Shown: piece by piece, positions 63,397 to 64,000 of the stretch | Numbering within the stretch: the first letter of the stretch is position 1 | Layout of the letters: each line of letters starts with the position of its first letter | Assembly (NCBI GenBank): GCA_937880805.1 | Contig: CALGRR010000131.1 | Coordinates: 1 to 64,000 of the forward strand | Direction: 5' to 3' | Origin: an uncultured Clostridia bacterium | Lineage (GTDB): Bacteria > Bacillota > Clostridia > Oscillospirales > Acutalibacteraceae | Length of the DNA: 64,000 bases | Position numbers and translations under genes: made by a program | Notes under the pieces: model-generated | Seen by the model: the letters and a program-made list of their open reading frames with translations, nothing else | Told to the model about the DNA's origin: nothing | Databases searched by the model: none

Positions 63397-64000
63397 ATGA
63401 AATATAATGTGAATTTTAAGAATAACGGCAAGCTGAAATTACTTATAATTGTAGGCACAAGACCCGAAATCATAAGGCTTTCAGAGGTTATCAAGAAGTG
63501 CCGCAAGCATTTTGACTGCATTCTTGCACACACAGGTCAGAATTACGACTATACCCTAAACGGTATTTTCTTTGATGACCTGAACCTCGATGTGCCCGAC
63601 GTCTATCTCAACTGTGTTGGCGAAAATCTCGGACAGACTGTCGGCAACATCATCGCATCTTCCTATGAACTTATGGATGAAATCAAGCCCGATGCGCTTC
63701 TCATTCTCGGTGACACCAACAGCTGTCTTTCGGCTATAAGTGCAAAAAGACTTCATATTCCCATTTTCCATATGGAAGCAGGCAACCGTTGCAAGGATGA
63801 ATGCCTGCCCGAAGAGACCAACAGAAGAATTGTTGACATCATTTCCGACGTCAATATTGCATATTCCGAGCATGCAAGAAGGTACCTTGCAGAATGCGGT
63901 ATGCCCAAAGAAAGAACCTATGTTTCGGGTTCACCTATGGCAGAGGTGCTCAACGCAAATATTGATAAAATTCTTAACAGCGATATTCTTTCAAAGCTCG
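63397..64000 (+). CDS. UDP-N-acetylglucosamine 2-epimerase-type enzyme (WecB/CapG/FnlC-like), N-terminal part
   Basis: The frame runs off the right edge after about 201 codons. LIIVGTRPEIIRLSEVIKK, LAHTGQNYDYTL, LILGDTNSCLSAI and FHMEAGNRC are the UDP-HexNAc 2-epimerase core. Immediately after capE it is most likely the C2 epimerase of the UDP-FucNAc pathway (CapG/FnlC). AAGGTG lies 6 nt before ATG 63397. Confidence 0.88.
   Translation, partial: MKYNVNFKNNGKLKLLIIVGTRPEIIRLSEVIKKCRKHFDCILAHTGQNYDYTLNGIFFDDLNLDVPDVYLNCVGENLGQTVGNIIASSYELMDEIKPDALLILGDTNSCLSAISAKRLHIPIFHMEAGNRCKDECLPEETNRRIVDIISDVNIAYSEHARRYLAECGMPKERTYVSGSPMAEVLNANIDKILNSDILSKL

Overview
The window looks like the chromosome of a gut-type, endospore-lineage Clostridia (Bacillota, Oscillospiraceae/Ruminococcaceae-like). 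The grounds are a spoVAD remnant, a dockerin-ended and FIVAR-containing secreted protein, Gram-positive signal peptides, strong AGGAGG ribosome sites with frequent TTG starts, and low-to-moderate GC. Genes up to about 26.4 kb lie on the minus strand and genes after 26.6 kb lie on the plus strand. The switch point is a clean pair of divergent sigma-A-type promoters.

Region 1 (1-11.2 kb, minus): a partial secreted protein; a 1750-residue dockerin/FIVAR surface protein with a long 5' leader; a cyclic beta-1,2-glucan synthase-like protein that stops where the GH94 phosphorylase domain should begin; a 50-residue membrane peptide; and the C-terminal third of SpoVAD. Region 2 (11.2-17 kb, minus): a sugar locus with a GH18-type hydrolase, a GPH-family transporter, a hexapeptide acetyltransferase between two copies of an 83-bp direct repeat, a sugar-1-phosphate nucleotidyltransferase and a galacturonokinase-like GHMP kinase. 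Region 3 (17-21.5 kb, minus): an AT-rich accessory island with a glycosyltransferase-like protein, a GtrII-like membrane protein, and a DUF1796 gene between two decayed IS3-family remnants.

Region 4 (21.5-34.5 kb) is the most unusual part. A subtilisin-like protease and a fused ABC exporter are transcribed to the left. Divergent from them, under a consensus promoter, are an HPr-kinase-like P-loop protein, a radical SAM/SPASM enzyme, a 1841-residue secreted von Willebrand A protein and a 79-residue Cys-containing peptide, closed by a terminator. The composition (radical SAM maturase, small peptide, protease, exporter) resembles a RiPP pathway, but it is coupled to a giant surface protein. The protease and the surface protein both end in a similar amphipathic Phe/Lys-rich tail. 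The RiPP reading is inference.

Region 5 (34.6 kb to the right edge, plus): a large polysaccharide operon. It begins with a CpsB-type phosphatase, a membrane Ig-like protein and two tandem chain-length/BY-kinase fusions. Then come a PglF-like dehydratase, an aminotransferase, a PglC-like phosphoglycosyl transferase and a PglA-like glycosyltransferase. A TviB/TviC-type pair (UDP-HexNAcA supply), a Wzy-like polymerase, about ten further glycosyltransferases and a TupA-like ATP-grasp protein follow. The segment in the window ends with a Wzm/Wzt ABC exporter and CapE/CapG-type UDP-FucNAc genes running off the edge. A 276-bp element with terminal inverted repeats and nested hairpins sits inside this operon. 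I saw no tRNA, rRNA or CRISPR array.
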